From Jiangella aurantiaca (GTDB lineage: Bacteria > Actinomycetota > Actinomycetes > Jiangellales > Jiangellaceae), in the NCBI RefSeq assembly GCF_004349105.1, contig NZ_SMLB01000038.1:1-57685 (forward strand): a stretch of 57,685 nt of DNA. The letters are read 5' to 3'. The first letter of the stretch is position 1, and each line of letters starts with the position of its first letter. Below the pieces are notes generated by a model, which saw nothing but the letters and a program-made list of their open reading frames with translations, ran no database searches and was not told the DNA's origin. This document shows positions 26,058 to 34,638 of this stretch, one piece after another. The position numbers and the translations under genes are program-made.

Positions 26058-29000
26058 GGCGATCGCGCCAGTACGCCGCCATCGCGACCGCTCCCGCCAT
26101 GACCAGCAACCCGCCGAGGACCGTCAACCCCGGTGTCGCCGACGTGCCGGTGCTCGCCAGGTCGCAGTCGTCGTCGGCGGCGGGGGTGGTCGTCGTCGGC
26201 GACGGGGTCGGCGTGCTCGTCGGCGTCGGTGTGGGCGAGGGCGTGGCGTCGATCCGCGTCATTGTCGGCTCGGTCCGGTGGACGGCCGGAGCGACGACGC
26301 CGGCGCGTGACGCCGACACGTTGCTCGTCCCGGACAGCTCACCGACCACGAACGAGTACTCCACCGGGCCGGTCGTGACCGCCCCGCCGCCGGCCAGCGT
26401 CCCGCTCACCTCGAACGTCAACGTGTAGCTGCCCTCAGCGGAGAACGCCCAGTTCGCGTGCACGTGCTGACCGACGCTCTGCTGCCGCGCCGGCAGCGAC
26501 TCCTCCGAGCTGAAGATCCGGCTGACGTCGCCGAACCCGGTCGTCTGGAACACCTCCACCGTGCCCGGACCCGCGACGTCGACCAGCCGCATGTCGACGG
26601 TGTCGCCACTCAGCTGACCGGGCGCGAGCTCCTCCGTCGACCAGCCGGCCCACACCAGGTCCGGGTTCTGCGTCTCCGGGATCAGCCACAGCGGCGCGCC
26701 GGCCGAACCGAGGAACGCGTAGGTGTCGCCGTCGGGCACCGTGCTCGCCGCGGCCTGGCCGACGTGGACCAGCACGTCACCCGGATCGTAGAACGTGTGG
26801 TCCGTCGCCGAACCCACCTTCGCCTGCAGCTCGAGGCTGGACCCGTCCAGGCGCGGCGACAGCAGGTCGACGTGCTCGTTCGTCAGCACCACCGGATCGC
26901 CGGACGTGCCGCCCGGTGCCGACGGGTCACCGCTCGGCGTGCTGGGCGTCGAGCTCGGCGTGGGCCGCGGGTCGCACACCTCGTTCGTCGGCTTGGTCGT
27001 CGGCTTCGGGCTCGTCCCGTCGTCGTCTCCCCCGCTCGCGCCGCCGTCAGCGCCTGCGGCGTCTCCGCCGTCGTCGGCGCCGTCCTCGGTCCCGCCGGTC
27101 TCGGTGCCGTCGGCGCCCGACTCCGTGCCGTCGTCCGCGCCGCTCTCGTCCGTACCGCTCTCGTCAGCGCCGCTCTCGTCGGCGCCGCTCTCGTCGCCAC
27201 CGGTGTCTGTGCCGTTCTCCCCCGACTCGGTGCCGTTCTCGTCACCCGGATCAGGGTCGCATTCGATGTCGCCGACGACGAAGGCGTAGTCGACCGGACC
27301 GCTCGACACCTCGGTGCCGTCGGCCAGCGTGCCGCTCACCTCGAACGTCACCGTGTACTCGCCGAGCGCGGTGAACGCCCAGCTCGCGTGCGAGTGCACC
27401 GGGACGTCCTGGACCAACGGCTCCAACGACTCGTCGGAGCTGAAGTTGCGCACCGGTGCCGCGCCCGCGAAATACTGGAAGACCTCCACGTCGCCGGGCC
27501 CTTCGACGTCCACCATCGTGATGTGGACGATGTCGTCGCGGAACGCGCCCAGCGGAAGCTCCTCCGTCGACCAGCCGGCCCATACGACGTCCTCGAGCTG
27601 GTGCTGCGGGATCACCCACACCGTCGAGCCCAGCTCAGCGATGAACGCGAGCTGCTCGTCGTCGGGCAGGACGACCGCCGCCTCAGGGTCGTTGACCTGC
27701 ACGAGCACCTCGTCCGGTGTGTAGAAGACGTGGTCGTTCGCCGAGCCCACCTTCGCCTCGAGCACCAGCTCGTCGCCGGTGAGACGCGGCGAGACCAGGT
27801 CGACGTGCTCGTCATCGAGTACGACCCGCGGGTCGTTCTCACACGTGCCCGGCCCCTCGTCGACGCTCAGCGTGAACGGAGCGGAGTGCGCCACGTGCAC
27901 GCCGTCGTCGGTGTAGAGGGCCGCGCGGTACTGCCGGCCGTCGTCGGCGGCGGACGGCGTGACGGTCAGCGTCTCCGTCGTGGCGCCGTCGACGGGGTCG
28001 AACGTCAGCGCGCCCGGCGCGCGGGTGGACCACTGGTAGGCCGTGAGGCCGGTCGGCGGGTCCTGCGTCACCGTCAGCGTCACCGGCTCGCCCGCGGGGA
28101 CGGCGCCGCCGGGCCCGGCGACCGTCAGCGTCGTCGCCGGCGGCTCGACGTTGCCCTCCTCGACCGTGACGGTGACCGTCGCGCTGGTCGACGGCGCGTA
28201 GAACTGCGGCTCCTGCGACGTGTACGTGGCGGTGACGGCGTGCTCGCCCGGCTCGGCGAACGTCACCGGCAGCGTGGCACGGCCGTCGGTGAGCGGCGCC
28301 CAGCCCAGCGCGGTGTCGCCGTCGTGGAACTGGACGTACCCGCCCGGCGCCGGCGGCGCGCCGGAGCCGGGATCGGTCGTCACGCCGGCCTCGAGCACGA
28401 CCTCCTCGCCCACGACGGCGGTCGGCGGAGCCTGCAGGGTCGTGGCGGACGGCGCGGCCGCCGGCAGCGCGCCGTTCTCGCCGCCGACGACCCAGGTGTA
28501 GTCGACCGGGCCCGACGTGACCGGCGCGCCGCCGACCGTCGCCGCGACCGTGAAGGTCAGCGTGTAGACGCCTGGCTGGGTGAACGCCCAGTTCGCGTGG
28601 ACGTGCGCGTTCACGCCCTGCCGCAGGGTCGTGTAGTCCTCGTCAGAGCTGAAGATCCGGATCGGCTCTCCGAACGAGCCGGTCTGGAACACCTCGACCT
28701 CGCCCGGCCCGCGCACGTCCGTCAGCGTGATGTCCACGGCGTCGCCGTCGACGACCCCGGCGGCGATCTCCTCGGTGCTCCACCCCGCCCAAAGGACGTC
28801 CGGGTTCTGGGTCTGCATGATCACCCAGGCCGTGTCGGCGCCGATGAACTCCGCATACTGCTCGGGCAGTCCTTCGACGCGCCCGAGGTCGGAGAGCTGG
28901 TACACCAGGTCGTCCACATCGACGTGCTCGACCGGCGGGCCGATCTTGGAATCGACTGTCAGCCGCTCGCCGTCGAAGCCGACGTTGATGGCGTCGACGT

Positions 29001-29145
29001 GCTCCGTCGTGAGCACCCTCCGCTCCTCGGCGGGCGGCGGGGCGTCCGACTCCGCGGCCGCCGGCGGCACCGCGGCTGGAACCGCCGCGAGCAACCCGGC
29101 GCTGCCGGCCACACCCACGATCTTCCGGACCAGAGAACGGTGCAT
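26041..29145 (-). CDS. Large sortase-anchored protein with three metal-repeat domains
   Basis: A 1034-residue wall protein. Order: signal peptide (about 1-33); repeat 1 (about 43-225; TEHVD at 48-51, HVHANW at 181-186); two Ig-like domains (about 228-430; TVTQDPPTGL marks the second); repeat 2 (about 445-625; DEHVDLVSPRL, HSHASW); an acidic linker of Glu-Ser-Gly-Ala-Asp repeats (about 628-745); repeat 3 (about 755-935; NEHVDLLSPRL, HVHANW); a Pro/Thr linker; then LASTG near 996-1000, a hydrophobic helix and WRDRR. LAxTG followed by this tail fits class E sortases. It matches the ABC-transporter-associated repeat proteins of actinobacteria. First gene of the five-gene operon, with two Zur-like boxes upstream. 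No sortase gene is in the window. Confidence 0.9.
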   Translation of the reverse strand: MHRSLVRKIVGVAGSAGLLAAVPAAVPPAAAESDAPPPAEERRVLTTEHVDAINVGFDGERLTVDSKIGPPVEHVDVDDLVYQLSDLGRVEGLPEQYAEFIGADTAWVIMQTQNPDVLWAGWSTEEIAAGVVDGDAVDITLTDVRGPGEVEVFQTGSFGEPIRIFSSDEDYTTLRQGVNAHVHANWAFTQPGVYTLTFTVAATVGGAPVTSGPVDYTWVVGGENGALPAAAPSATTLQAPPTAVVGEEVVLEAGVTTDPGSGAPPAPGGYVQFHDGDTALGWAPLTDGRATLPVTFAEPGEHAVTATYTSQEPQFYAPSTSATVTVTVEEGNVEPPATTLTVAGPGGAVPAGEPVTLTVTQDPPTGLTAYQWSTRAPGALTFDPVDGATTETLTVTPSAADDGRQYRAALYTDDGVHVAHSAPFTLSVDEGPGTCENDPRVVLDDEHVDLVSPRLTGDELVLEAKVGSANDHVFYTPDEVLVQVNDPEAAVVLPDDEQLAFIAELGSTVWVIPQHQLEDVVWAGWSTEELPLGAFRDDIVHITMVDVEGPGDVEVFQYFAGAAPVRNFSSDESLEPLVQDVPVHSHASWAFTALGEYTVTFEVSGTLADGTEVSSGPVDYAFVVGDIECDPDPGDENGTESGENGTDTGGDESGADESGADESGTDESGADDGTESGADGTETGGTEDGADDGGDAAGADGGASGGDDDGTSPKPTTKPTNEVCDPRPTPSSTPSTPSGDPSAPGGTSGDPVVLTNEHVDLLSPRLDGSSLELQAKVGSATDHTFYDPGDVLVHVGQAAASTVPDGDTYAFLGSAGAPLWLIPETQNPDLVWAGWSTEELAPGQLSGDTVDMRLVDVAGPGTVEVFQTTGFGDVSRIFSSEESLPARQQSVGQHVHANWAFSAEGSYTLTFEVSGTLAGGGAVTTGPVEYSFVVGELSGTSNVSASRAGVVAPAVHRTEPTMTRIDATPSPTPTPTSTPTPSPTTTTPAADDDCDLASTGTSATPGLTVLGGLLVMAGAVAMAAYWRDRRAGRA
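27137..27196. repeat. Four 15-bp tandem units in the acidic linker
   Basis: The unit GCGCCGCTCTCGTCG occurs four times with few changes, encoding on the minus strand an Asp/Glu-Ser-Gly-Ala/Thr-Asp pentad. It keeps frame and probably varies the length of the stalk between repeat domains 2 and 3. Confidence 0.75.
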
Positions 29146-29191
29146 GACGAGATCGGCTCCTGTCAGGGACTGGCGAGACGTTCAGACTATA

Positions 29192-29205
29192 GATAACGAT
29201 TTTCA
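29192..29205 (-). promoter_or_regulatory. Zur-like box 1 upstream of the anchored-repeat operon
   Basis: On the minus strand TGAAAATCGTTATC, the best match in the window to the actinobacterial Zur consensus. It lies 47 bases upstream of the ATG at 29145. Confidence 0.7.
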
Positions 29206-29246
29206 CTTTCGCCAGCTCTGCACGATCTGTGCTGTAGCGTGCATGA

Positions 29247-29261
29247 TGGTAATCGTTATCG
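29247..29261 (+). promoter_or_regulatory. Zur-like box 2 upstream of the anchored-repeat operon
   Basis: TGGTAATCGTTATCG on the plus strand, sharing AATCGTTATC with box 1 in opposite orientation. The two are about 55 bases apart in the 183-base gap between the methyltransferase stop and the anchored protein start. The rest of that gap shows no other clear signal. Confidence 0.6.
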
Positions 29262-29328
29262 TTCGTAGGGTTACCGGACCGGCGGAAGACCGGGATTGCT
29301 GTCCGGGCTGCTCGCGGCGCCGGGGGTG

Positions 29329-30060
29329 TTACCTGCTGGATGTCCGTATCAGGGCGACGGAACTGTCGATCGGCTCGAGCACGAGCGTGGACGGCAGATC
29401 GGCGGCGACGTCATGGGCGGTGACGATCCGCCAATCACCGGCGAAGCGATGGGACCGGATCAGAGTGCCGCCCTGCCAGACCTCGTAACGACTGGAGTAC
29501 TCCTGCGGGCCGTCGCCCAGCATGTGGTGAGCGCGATATTCGTAGTCGCCGAGCCGACGGGACTCGACGATCTCCCCGCCCGCCTCGCCACCGTCTGCTG
29601 TGTCGGGCGGACGCTGGGTCGTGACGACGGCCACCCCGTCGCCGGACAGGTGGGCCCCGAGCCAGCCGAACAGGTCACGCCGGTCGTCTTGGGCGAGGTG
29701 GCCCAGCATGTGCGCGCAGACGAACCCGTCGACGCGGTCCGGCAGCAGGCCCAGGTCGGCCGGCGCGGCGCCGGCGACGACGGTCACCCGCTCTGCCAAG
29801 TCCGGGTCGTCGGCCACCCGCGCGGTCAGGATCGAGCGCATCACCAGCGCGGGCTCGAGCGCGACGATCCGGGCCCGGCTCTCGGCGGCGACGACGCGGG
29901 TGCCCATGCCGGTCCCGGCCCCGATCTCGACGACGACGGCGTGCTCGTCGAGGTCGGCGAACGCGGCCCGCACGTGCGGGCGCAGCCGTTCCCACGGCTC
30001 GGTCATGAACAGGTCGTGGAACTCGGCGAGTCGCTCGTAGGCCGTCTGCGTGGCGGACAT
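29329..30060 (-). CDS. Class I SAM-dependent methyltransferase
   Basis: A 243-residue methyltransferase. Motif I is VVVEIGAGTGMGTRVVA near residue 42, the acidic end of strand 2 is IVALEPA, and VDGFVCAHMLGHLA corresponds to motif IV. No domain reveals the acceptor. It starts eight bases after the S14 stop and so is very likely in the mrf-rpmB-rpsN operon. A methyltransferase in that setting could act on a ribosomal component or on a small molecule used in zinc shortage; neither is shown by the sequence. Confidence 0.85.
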   Translation of the reverse strand: MSATQTAYERLAEFHDLFMTEPWERLRPHVRAAFADLDEHAVVVEIGAGTGMGTRVVAAESRARIVALEPALVMRSILTARVADDPDLAERVTVVAGAAPADLGLLPDRVDGFVCAHMLGHLAQDDRRDLFGWLGAHLSGDGVAVVTTQRPPDTADGGEAGGEIVESRRLGDYEYRAHHMLGDGPQEYSSRYEVWQGGTLIRSHRFAGDWRIVTAHDVAADLPSTLVLEPIDSSVALIRTSSR

Positions 30061-30068
30061 GCGCGGCG

Positions 30069-30374
30069 CTACCAGCTGGACTTGGTGACGCCGGGCAGCT
30101 CACCGCGGTGCGCCATGTCGCGCAGCCGGATGCGCGACAGGCCGAACTTCCGGTAGACCGCGCGCGGCCGGCCGTCGACCTGGTCGCGGTTGCGTAGCCG
30201 GGTGGCGCTGGCGTCGCGGGGCTGCCGGGCCAGCGCCCGCCGCGCCGTCACGCGCTCGTCCTCGGTGCTGGCGGGGTCGGCGATGACGCGCTTGAGCTCG
30301 GCCCGGCGCTCGGCGTACCGGGCGACGATCTGCTGCCGGCGCGCGTTCTTCACGATCTTGCTCTTCTTCGCCAT
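30069..30374 (-). CDS. rpsN: Ribosomal protein S14, zinc-independent paralogue
   Basis: A 101-residue S14 without any cysteine ([14 protein letters not shown] at the start, [20 protein letters not shown] at the end). The zinc-binding S14 of actinobacteria is about 61 residues with two CxxC pairs. This longer, cysteine-free form replaces it when zinc is scarce, freeing metal. The ATG overlaps the L28 stop by one base (TGATG). Control by the Zur-like box upstream of mrf is expected. Confidence 0.96.
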   Translation of the reverse strand: MAKKSKIVKNARRQQIVARYAERRAELKRVIADPASTEDERVTARRALARQPRDASATRLRNRDQVDGRPRAVYRKFGLSRIRLRDMAHRGELPGVTKSSW

Positions 30375-30610
30375 CAGAGCCGCTCCCCGCGCGCCAGGAT
30401 CTCGGCGACGACCGCCTCGATGCCGCGCTTGTCGATGGTCTTGATGCCGCGCGCGCTCACCGTGAGCGTGACGTTGCGGCCCAGCGACGGCACCCAGTAG
30501 CGCTTGCGCTGGATGTTCGGGTCGAACCGGCGTTTGGTGCGCCGGTGTGAGTGTGAGATGGCGTGGCCGAAGCCCGGCTGGGCACCGGTCACCTGGCATC
30601 GTGCGGACAT
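30374..30610 (-). CDS. rpmB: Ribosomal protein L28, zinc-independent paralogue
   Basis: A 78-residue L28 starting [19 protein letters not shown] with the family core [19 protein letters not shown]. It has a single cysteine (Cys5) instead of the four that hold zinc in the C+ form, so it is a C- paralogue. It begins 29 bases after the mrf stop and overlaps rpsN by one base. Partner C- forms of L33, S18, L31 or L36 are absent from this window. Confidence 0.95.
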   Translation of the reverse strand: MSARCQVTGAQPGFGHAISHSHRRTKRRFDPNIQRKRYWVPSLGRNVTLTVSARGIKTIDKRGIEAVVAEILARGERL

Positions 30611-30639
30611 GGTCGGGTCCCCTGCCTTCCGTGGGTTCC

Positions 30640-31716
30640 TCAGAGCGGGCTGTGGATGTCGCCGAGCCAGGCATCGAAGCCGTCGCCGGCGGCCTCCCAG
30701 TACCTGCCGCGGCTCCGGATCTCGTCGTCGGTGAGCAAGCAGTGCTCGAACGCCGCGGCGATGTCGTCGCGGCCGTCGTCCATGCCGGTGACGACGATGC
30801 GGGTGAACGGCCGCCGGTGCCCCCACGGCTCGGCCACGCCGATGCTCAACTGGCCGCCCGCGCCGTCCCAGGCACACGCGACCGTCGCCCGCGTCGGCAG
30901 CCAGAAGCAGCCCCGCGAACGCCGCGGACCGCCACCGACGGCCACGATGTCCCCGTACAGCCGGTCCGGGTGGAACGGCCGGTCCGACCGCAGATCCAGC
31001 CGCCACACGTGCTCGCCGTCGAGCGCAGGTAGCGGCTCCCGGCGCACCTGCGCGGTCCACTCCTCGGCGGCCGCGTGGCCGTGGATCCCGGCCAGCAGCC
31101 GCACCGGCGCCAGCGCCTCGCCGTCGCCGAGCACCGCCACACCCGGCCGGGCGAGCGCGCGGACCAACTCCAGCTCCGCCTCACCGGCGGCACCGACGAC
31201 GGTGACGGCGTCGGCGTACTCCACCTGCGCCGCACCCACCTCGGCCACCCCGCGGCGGTCGTCCGCGGCGGTATGCGTGCCGCGCTCGCACAGCAGCTCG
31301 TCGCCCAGCAGATCGTCCACCAGCCGCTCGCCGTCGACGGCACACAGCACACCGGCGACGCGCACGTGCCGCAGCCGCGCGTCACCGGCGACGACCCGAC
31401 ACACCTGCTGCGCCTCCGCACCCGCCGGCAGCTGCGCCACGATGACACCCCACCGCCCGGCCTGCGCCAGCCGGGCCAGCGTCGGCACCACGTCCTCACG
31501 CACCGCGCAGCTGACGCACGCATGCTCGAGATCGATCTCCTCCGACTCGACCACCCCGGTCACCTCGCTCACGGTTCTGAGCAGCCGGCTCCGTGCGACG
31601 TCGATGCGATGGTGCACCACGACGGCATCGGGCAGGTCCCACTGCAACGTGATGGTGGCCGACGCCATCGCGTCCGGGCTGACACCGGTCACCAGGACCA
31701 CGGGTGTGGTGCGCAT
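30640..31716 (-). CDS. mrf: MRF-type CobW-like protein (ribosome-hibernation-factor recruiter)
   Basis: A 358-residue COG0523/CobW-related protein. It begins [18 protein letters not shown] where a Walker A GxxxxGK should be; the P-loop lysine is missing. The metal motif of COG0523 (CxCC) appears as CVSC (Cys67, Cys70). The C-terminal CobW domain has [19 protein letters not shown]. Position ahead of C- rpmB and rpsN, and the same P-loop loss, match the mycobacterial MRF, which in zinc starvation recruits the hibernation factor MPY to C- ribosomes. The same role is inferred here. ATG at 31716 has AGGAAG eight bases upstream; a TTG two codons earlier is less likely. Confidence 0.85.
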   Translation of the reverse strand: MRTTPVVLVTGVSPDAMASATITLQWDLPDAVVVHHRIDVARSRLLRTVSEVTGVVESEEIDLEHACVSCAVREDVVPTLARLAQAGRWGVIVAQLPAGAEAQQVCRVVAGDARLRHVRVAGVLCAVDGERLVDDLLGDELLCERGTHTAADDRRGVAEVGAAQVEYADAVTVVGAAGEAELELVRALARPGVAVLGDGEALAPVRLLAGIHGHAAAEEWTAQVRREPLPALDGEHVWRLDLRSDRPFHPDRLYGDIVAVGGGPRRSRGCFWLPTRATVACAWDGAGGQLSIGVAEPWGHRRPFTRIVVTGMDDGRDDIAAAFEHCLLTDDEIRSRGRYWEAAGDGFDAWLGDIHSPL

Positions 31717-31727
31717 CCGCAACTCTT

Positions 31728-31750
31728 CCTAACGAGAATCAAACTCATTA
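31728..31750 (-). promoter_or_regulatory. Zur-like box upstream of mrf-rpmB-rpsN
   Basis: On the minus strand TTGATTCTCGTTAGG lies inside a longer inverted repeat, TAATGAG and CTCGTTA flanking TTTGATT. It ends about a dozen bases before the ATG at 31716, so a bound repressor would block initiation or the first bases of the transcript. The rest of the 92-base gap up to 31808 shows nothing else. Confidence 0.6.
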
Positions 31751-31808
31751 GGACCGACCTTAGCATCAGGCGTCGCCCAAAGGGATGCGGCATCAACCTG
31801 GGGCCGCT

Positions 31809-32765
31809 TCAGGTGTCGTCAGTCGTGGCGGCTCGGACCAGGCGGTCGCCGTCGGACGTGCGGTAGTAGAGGACTGAGCGGCCGGCGCGACGGCGGCGCA
31901 CCAGCTGGGCCTCGAGCAGCACCTTGAGGTGGTCGCCGATGGAGCCGAGGGCGAACCCCGTCACCGCGACGAGCTGGGTCGTGCTCATCGGGTTGTCGAG
32001 CAGGCTCAGCACTGTCGCGCGCGCCGGGCCGATCAGCCGGCTCAGAGCGCCCGGCGCCGCGCGGCGTCCCTCCGCGAGCACTCCTGCGCACGGATAGACG
32101 ATCGAGTAGCGGTCCGGGCGGCGCCAGCCGACCCAGCCGCGGGCGCCGGTGACGGGGATGAACAGCAGCTGCCCGTGATTCAGGTCGTGTGGCGGATAGT
32201 CGTAGGCGTTGATCCGCAGGCGTCCCTCACCGAGCCAGCGCATCCCCGGCCGCATGTCGTCCAGGGCGGACGCCCAGCCGCTGGTGCTCAGCCGCCGGGT
32301 CCGGGCGATGACGTCCGCCTCGAAGGCTCGCGCTCGGCGCTGCCAATCCGGTTCGATCGCCTCGGTCCACACCCATTCGAGCACGGCGGTGATCCGATCG
32401 GGCAGGTCCGGAACGTCGAGCGCGGGGTCATCGCCAGCCAGGTCGGCACGCAGCGCGGCGGCCGGCGTGGTGCGGATGCGGTGCAGCTCGTCGTCGAACG
32501 TCGGCTCATCGTCGAGTGGTGGCGCGCAGAGGAAGTCAGCCAGCCAGGTGGGGAGCAGAGCGCCCTTCAGGAACGCCCGGCCCACCGGATCGCCGGCCAT
32601 CCGATCCCGGAACGCGGCCCGCGCCTGGGCCGGGCGGGCCAGCTGACCGGGGCGGTTGGGCCGCTCGCCCGTCAGGACCCTGATGGCCGCGATGGTCTCG
32701 GCCAGCGCCGACACCCGGAACCGGCTGCCGGCGAGGACGTCGGCGTCGATCAGCCAGATGCCCAC
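31809..32765 (-). CDS. ArsR-type transcriptional regulator with N-terminal DUF5937-like domain
   Basis: A 318-residue protein whose C-terminal third is a winged helix (LIGPARATVLSLLDNPMSTT, then GFALGSIGDHLKVLLEAQLV, RAGRSVLYY for the wing). The N-terminal 220 residues are of the type found in actinobacterial ArsR-like regulators annotated DUF5937. It has no metal-ligand cysteine pattern of ArsR/SmtB sensors. The GTG at 32765 has GGAGG six bases upstream. It is divergent from an MFS gene 59 bases away and likely controls it. Confidence 0.82.
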   Translation of the reverse strand: MGIWLIDADVLAGSRFRVSALAETIAAIRVLTGERPNRPGQLARPAQARAAFRDRMAGDPVGRAFLKGALLPTWLADFLCAPPLDDEPTFDDELHRIRTTPAAALRADLAGDDPALDVPDLPDRITAVLEWVWTEAIEPDWQRRARAFEADVIARTRRLSTSGWASALDDMRPGMRWLGEGRLRINAYDYPPHDLNHGQLLFIPVTGARGWVGWRRPDRYSIVYPCAGVLAEGRRAAPGALSRLIGPARATVLSLLDNPMSTTQLVAVTGFALGSIGDHLKVLLEAQLVRRRRAGRSVLYYRTSDGDRLVRAATTDDT

Positions 32766-32824
32766 GTTTCGCCTCCACCCGAAACTGTACCGGTCGGACG
32801 ACGGCGCTGCCCAGACTGCCTGCC

Positions 32825-34039
32825 ATGCGTACCTACCGGGAACTGTTCCGCACACCGGGATTCACCGCACTGTTCGTGGCGTCGTGCGCGCAGGTCGCCG
32901 CGACGACGCTGACGGGGCTCGCGCTCGCCACGCTGGTGTACGCCCGCACGGAGTCTCCGCTGCTGTCGGCGCTGAGCATGTTCGGCCCGTCCTTCGCCGC
33001 GGTGATCGGCGCCACCACGCTGCTCTCGGTGGCCGACCGCGTGCCGCCGCGGCCGGCGATGACCCTGGTCGCCCTCGCCACTGCCGTGGGCTGCCTCGCA
33101 CTGGCGGCACCGGGGATGCCGCTGCCGGCGATGTTCGCGGTGATCTTCGCGCTCGGCCTGACGGCGTCGATCGGGTCGGGGGTGCAGTACGGACTGCTCG
33201 GCGAGATCCTGCCGCCCGACGGGTACGTCCTGGGCCGCTCGGTGCTCAACATGTCGGTCGGCGCGATGCAGGTGACGGGGTTCGCGCTCGGCGGCGTCCT
33301 GCTCGCGGTGGTGTCGCCACGGACGGCACTGGTCGTCGGCGCGGCCCTGGCCGCCGCATCGCTGCTGGTCGTCCGTCTGGGACTGAGCGCCCGGCCGGCG
33401 CGGGCGTCGGGTCGTCCGTCCCTGGCGATCACCTGGCGGATCAACCGGGAGCTGCTCTCCTCACCGGCACGCCGGGCCGTCTATCTCGCGATGTGGGTGC
33501 CTAACGGCCTGGTGGTGGGCTGCGAAGCGCTGTTCGTCCCCTATGCGCCGCACGCCGCCGCCGTCCTGTTCGTCGCGGCGGCTCTGGGCATGCTGCTCGG
33601 CGACCTGGCCGCCGGGCGGTTCCTGCCGCCGGCGACACGGCAGCGGTACGTCACGCCGCTGCGCTACCTGCTGGCGGCGCCGTACCTGCTGTTCGTGCTC
33701 CCGCTGAACCTGCCAGTCGCCGCCGTCGCGGCCGCCGTGGCGTCCGTGGGCTTCATGTCGACGCTGCTGCTGCAGGAACGGCTGATCGCGCTGACCGGCG
33801 AGGACGTGCGCGGTCAGGCGCTGGGGCTGCACGCGTCGGGCATGAAGGCGATGCAGGCGGCCGGCGCGACCCTGGCCGGCCTGGTCGCACAGGTCCTTCC
33901 GATCGGGGTGGCGATGGCCACGATGGCGGCCCTGTCGCTCGCCGTCACCGCCGCGCTCAGCCCTGGCCTGCGTCGGTCCGATCCCGTACCCGAGAGAGAC
34001 CTCGCCCGGCGCACCGTGTCGGGAGGCAGCCGTGCATGA
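32825..34039 (+). CDS. MFS transporter
   Basis: A 404-residue protein with about twelve hydrophobic segments and no signal sequence, of the major facilitator superfamily. The long cytoplasmic loop near residues 190-215 separates two halves. A helix 1-2 region of the form CAQVAATTLTGLALATLVYA and the loop DRVPPRPAM fit DHA-type efflux proteins. Its divergent ArsR-type regulator suggests inducible export of a small toxic compound. The stop overlaps the start of the next gene. Confidence 0.87.
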   Translation: MRTYRELFRTPGFTALFVASCAQVAATTLTGLALATLVYARTESPLLSALSMFGPSFAAVIGATTLLSVADRVPPRPAMTLVALATAVGCLALAAPGMPLPAMFAVIFALGLTASIGSGVQYGLLGEILPPDGYVLGRSVLNMSVGAMQVTGFALGGVLLAVVSPRTALVVGAALAAASLLVVRLGLSARPARASGRPSLAITWRINRELLSSPARRAVYLAMWVPNGLVVGCEALFVPYAPHAAAVLFVAAALGMLLGDLAAGRFLPPATRQRYVTPLRYLLAAPYLLFVLPLNLPVAAVAAAVASVGFMSTLLLQERLIALTGEDVRGQALGLHASGMKAMQAAGATLAGLVAQVLPIGVAMATMAALSLAVTAALSPGLRRSDPVPERDLARRTVSGGSRA

Positions 34040-34589
34040 TCCCCGACCGCAGACCGCTGCCGGGAAGGTGCACCTCGCGTTCGTGATGTCGCTGGACGGC
34101 TTCGTCGCCGGTCCCGGCCACAGCATGGACTTCATGGAGGGAACCACGGTTCGCGAAGGTCTCCATCAGGAGTACATCGAGAGCACCGGCGCGATCCTGG
34201 CCGGACGCGATGGATATGACAGCGCCATCGGCGACTCGCGGCCCTACGGCGGCGCATGGAGAGGTCCGATCTTCGTCCTCACCCACCACCCCGACGACGC
34301 CCGCGCCGCCGAGGGCATCACGGTCATCAGCTGCTCGGTGGCGGAGGCGGTTCGTATCGGCCTGGACGCGGCACGGGGCAAGAACCTGCAGGTGTTCTCC
34401 CCGACGATCGGCCGGCAGCTGCTGCAACTGGGACTGGTCGACGAGATCGACATCCACGTCGCGCCGGTCCTGCTCGGCGACGGAGTCCGGCTCTACGACG
34501 CGCCCGGAGGCGAGATCATCCGCTTGGCACGTGACGGCGACGAACCCACGCTCGCGGCACACCTTCGCTACCGGCCAGTCCCCACGTGA
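34032..34589 (+). CDS. Dihydrofolate reductase/RibD C-terminal family protein
   Basis: A 185-residue NADPH-type reductase of the RibD C-terminal superfamily ([18 protein letters not shown] near the start, [33 protein letters not shown] and [14 protein letters not shown] at the end). These segments follow the family in order. True folate reduction is unlikely; many such stand-alone proteins have unknown substrates. GTG start inside the last codons of the MFS gene indicates coupling. Confidence 0.85.
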   Translation: MHDPRPQTAAGKVHLAFVMSLDGFVAGPGHSMDFMEGTTVREGLHQEYIESTGAILAGRDGYDSAIGDSRPYGGAWRGPIFVLTHHPDDARAAEGITVISCSVAEAVRIGLDAARGKNLQVFSPTIGRQLLQLGLVDEIDIHVAPVLLGDGVRLYDAPGGEIIRLARDGDEPTLAAHLRYRPVPT

Positions 34590-34638
34590 TCGGGCCGAGA
34601 CCTCCGGCGGTCACGGGCTGGCGGACCAAGGAGATGTC

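Noticed and set aside
27137-27196. Repeat cluster considered as CRISPR
   Set aside because: Units are contiguous, 15 bp, in frame and coding; there are no spacers.
30611-31060. Upstream extension of the L28 frame to 31060
   Set aside because: L28 has a normal N-terminus at 30610, and the extension overlaps the real mrf gene.
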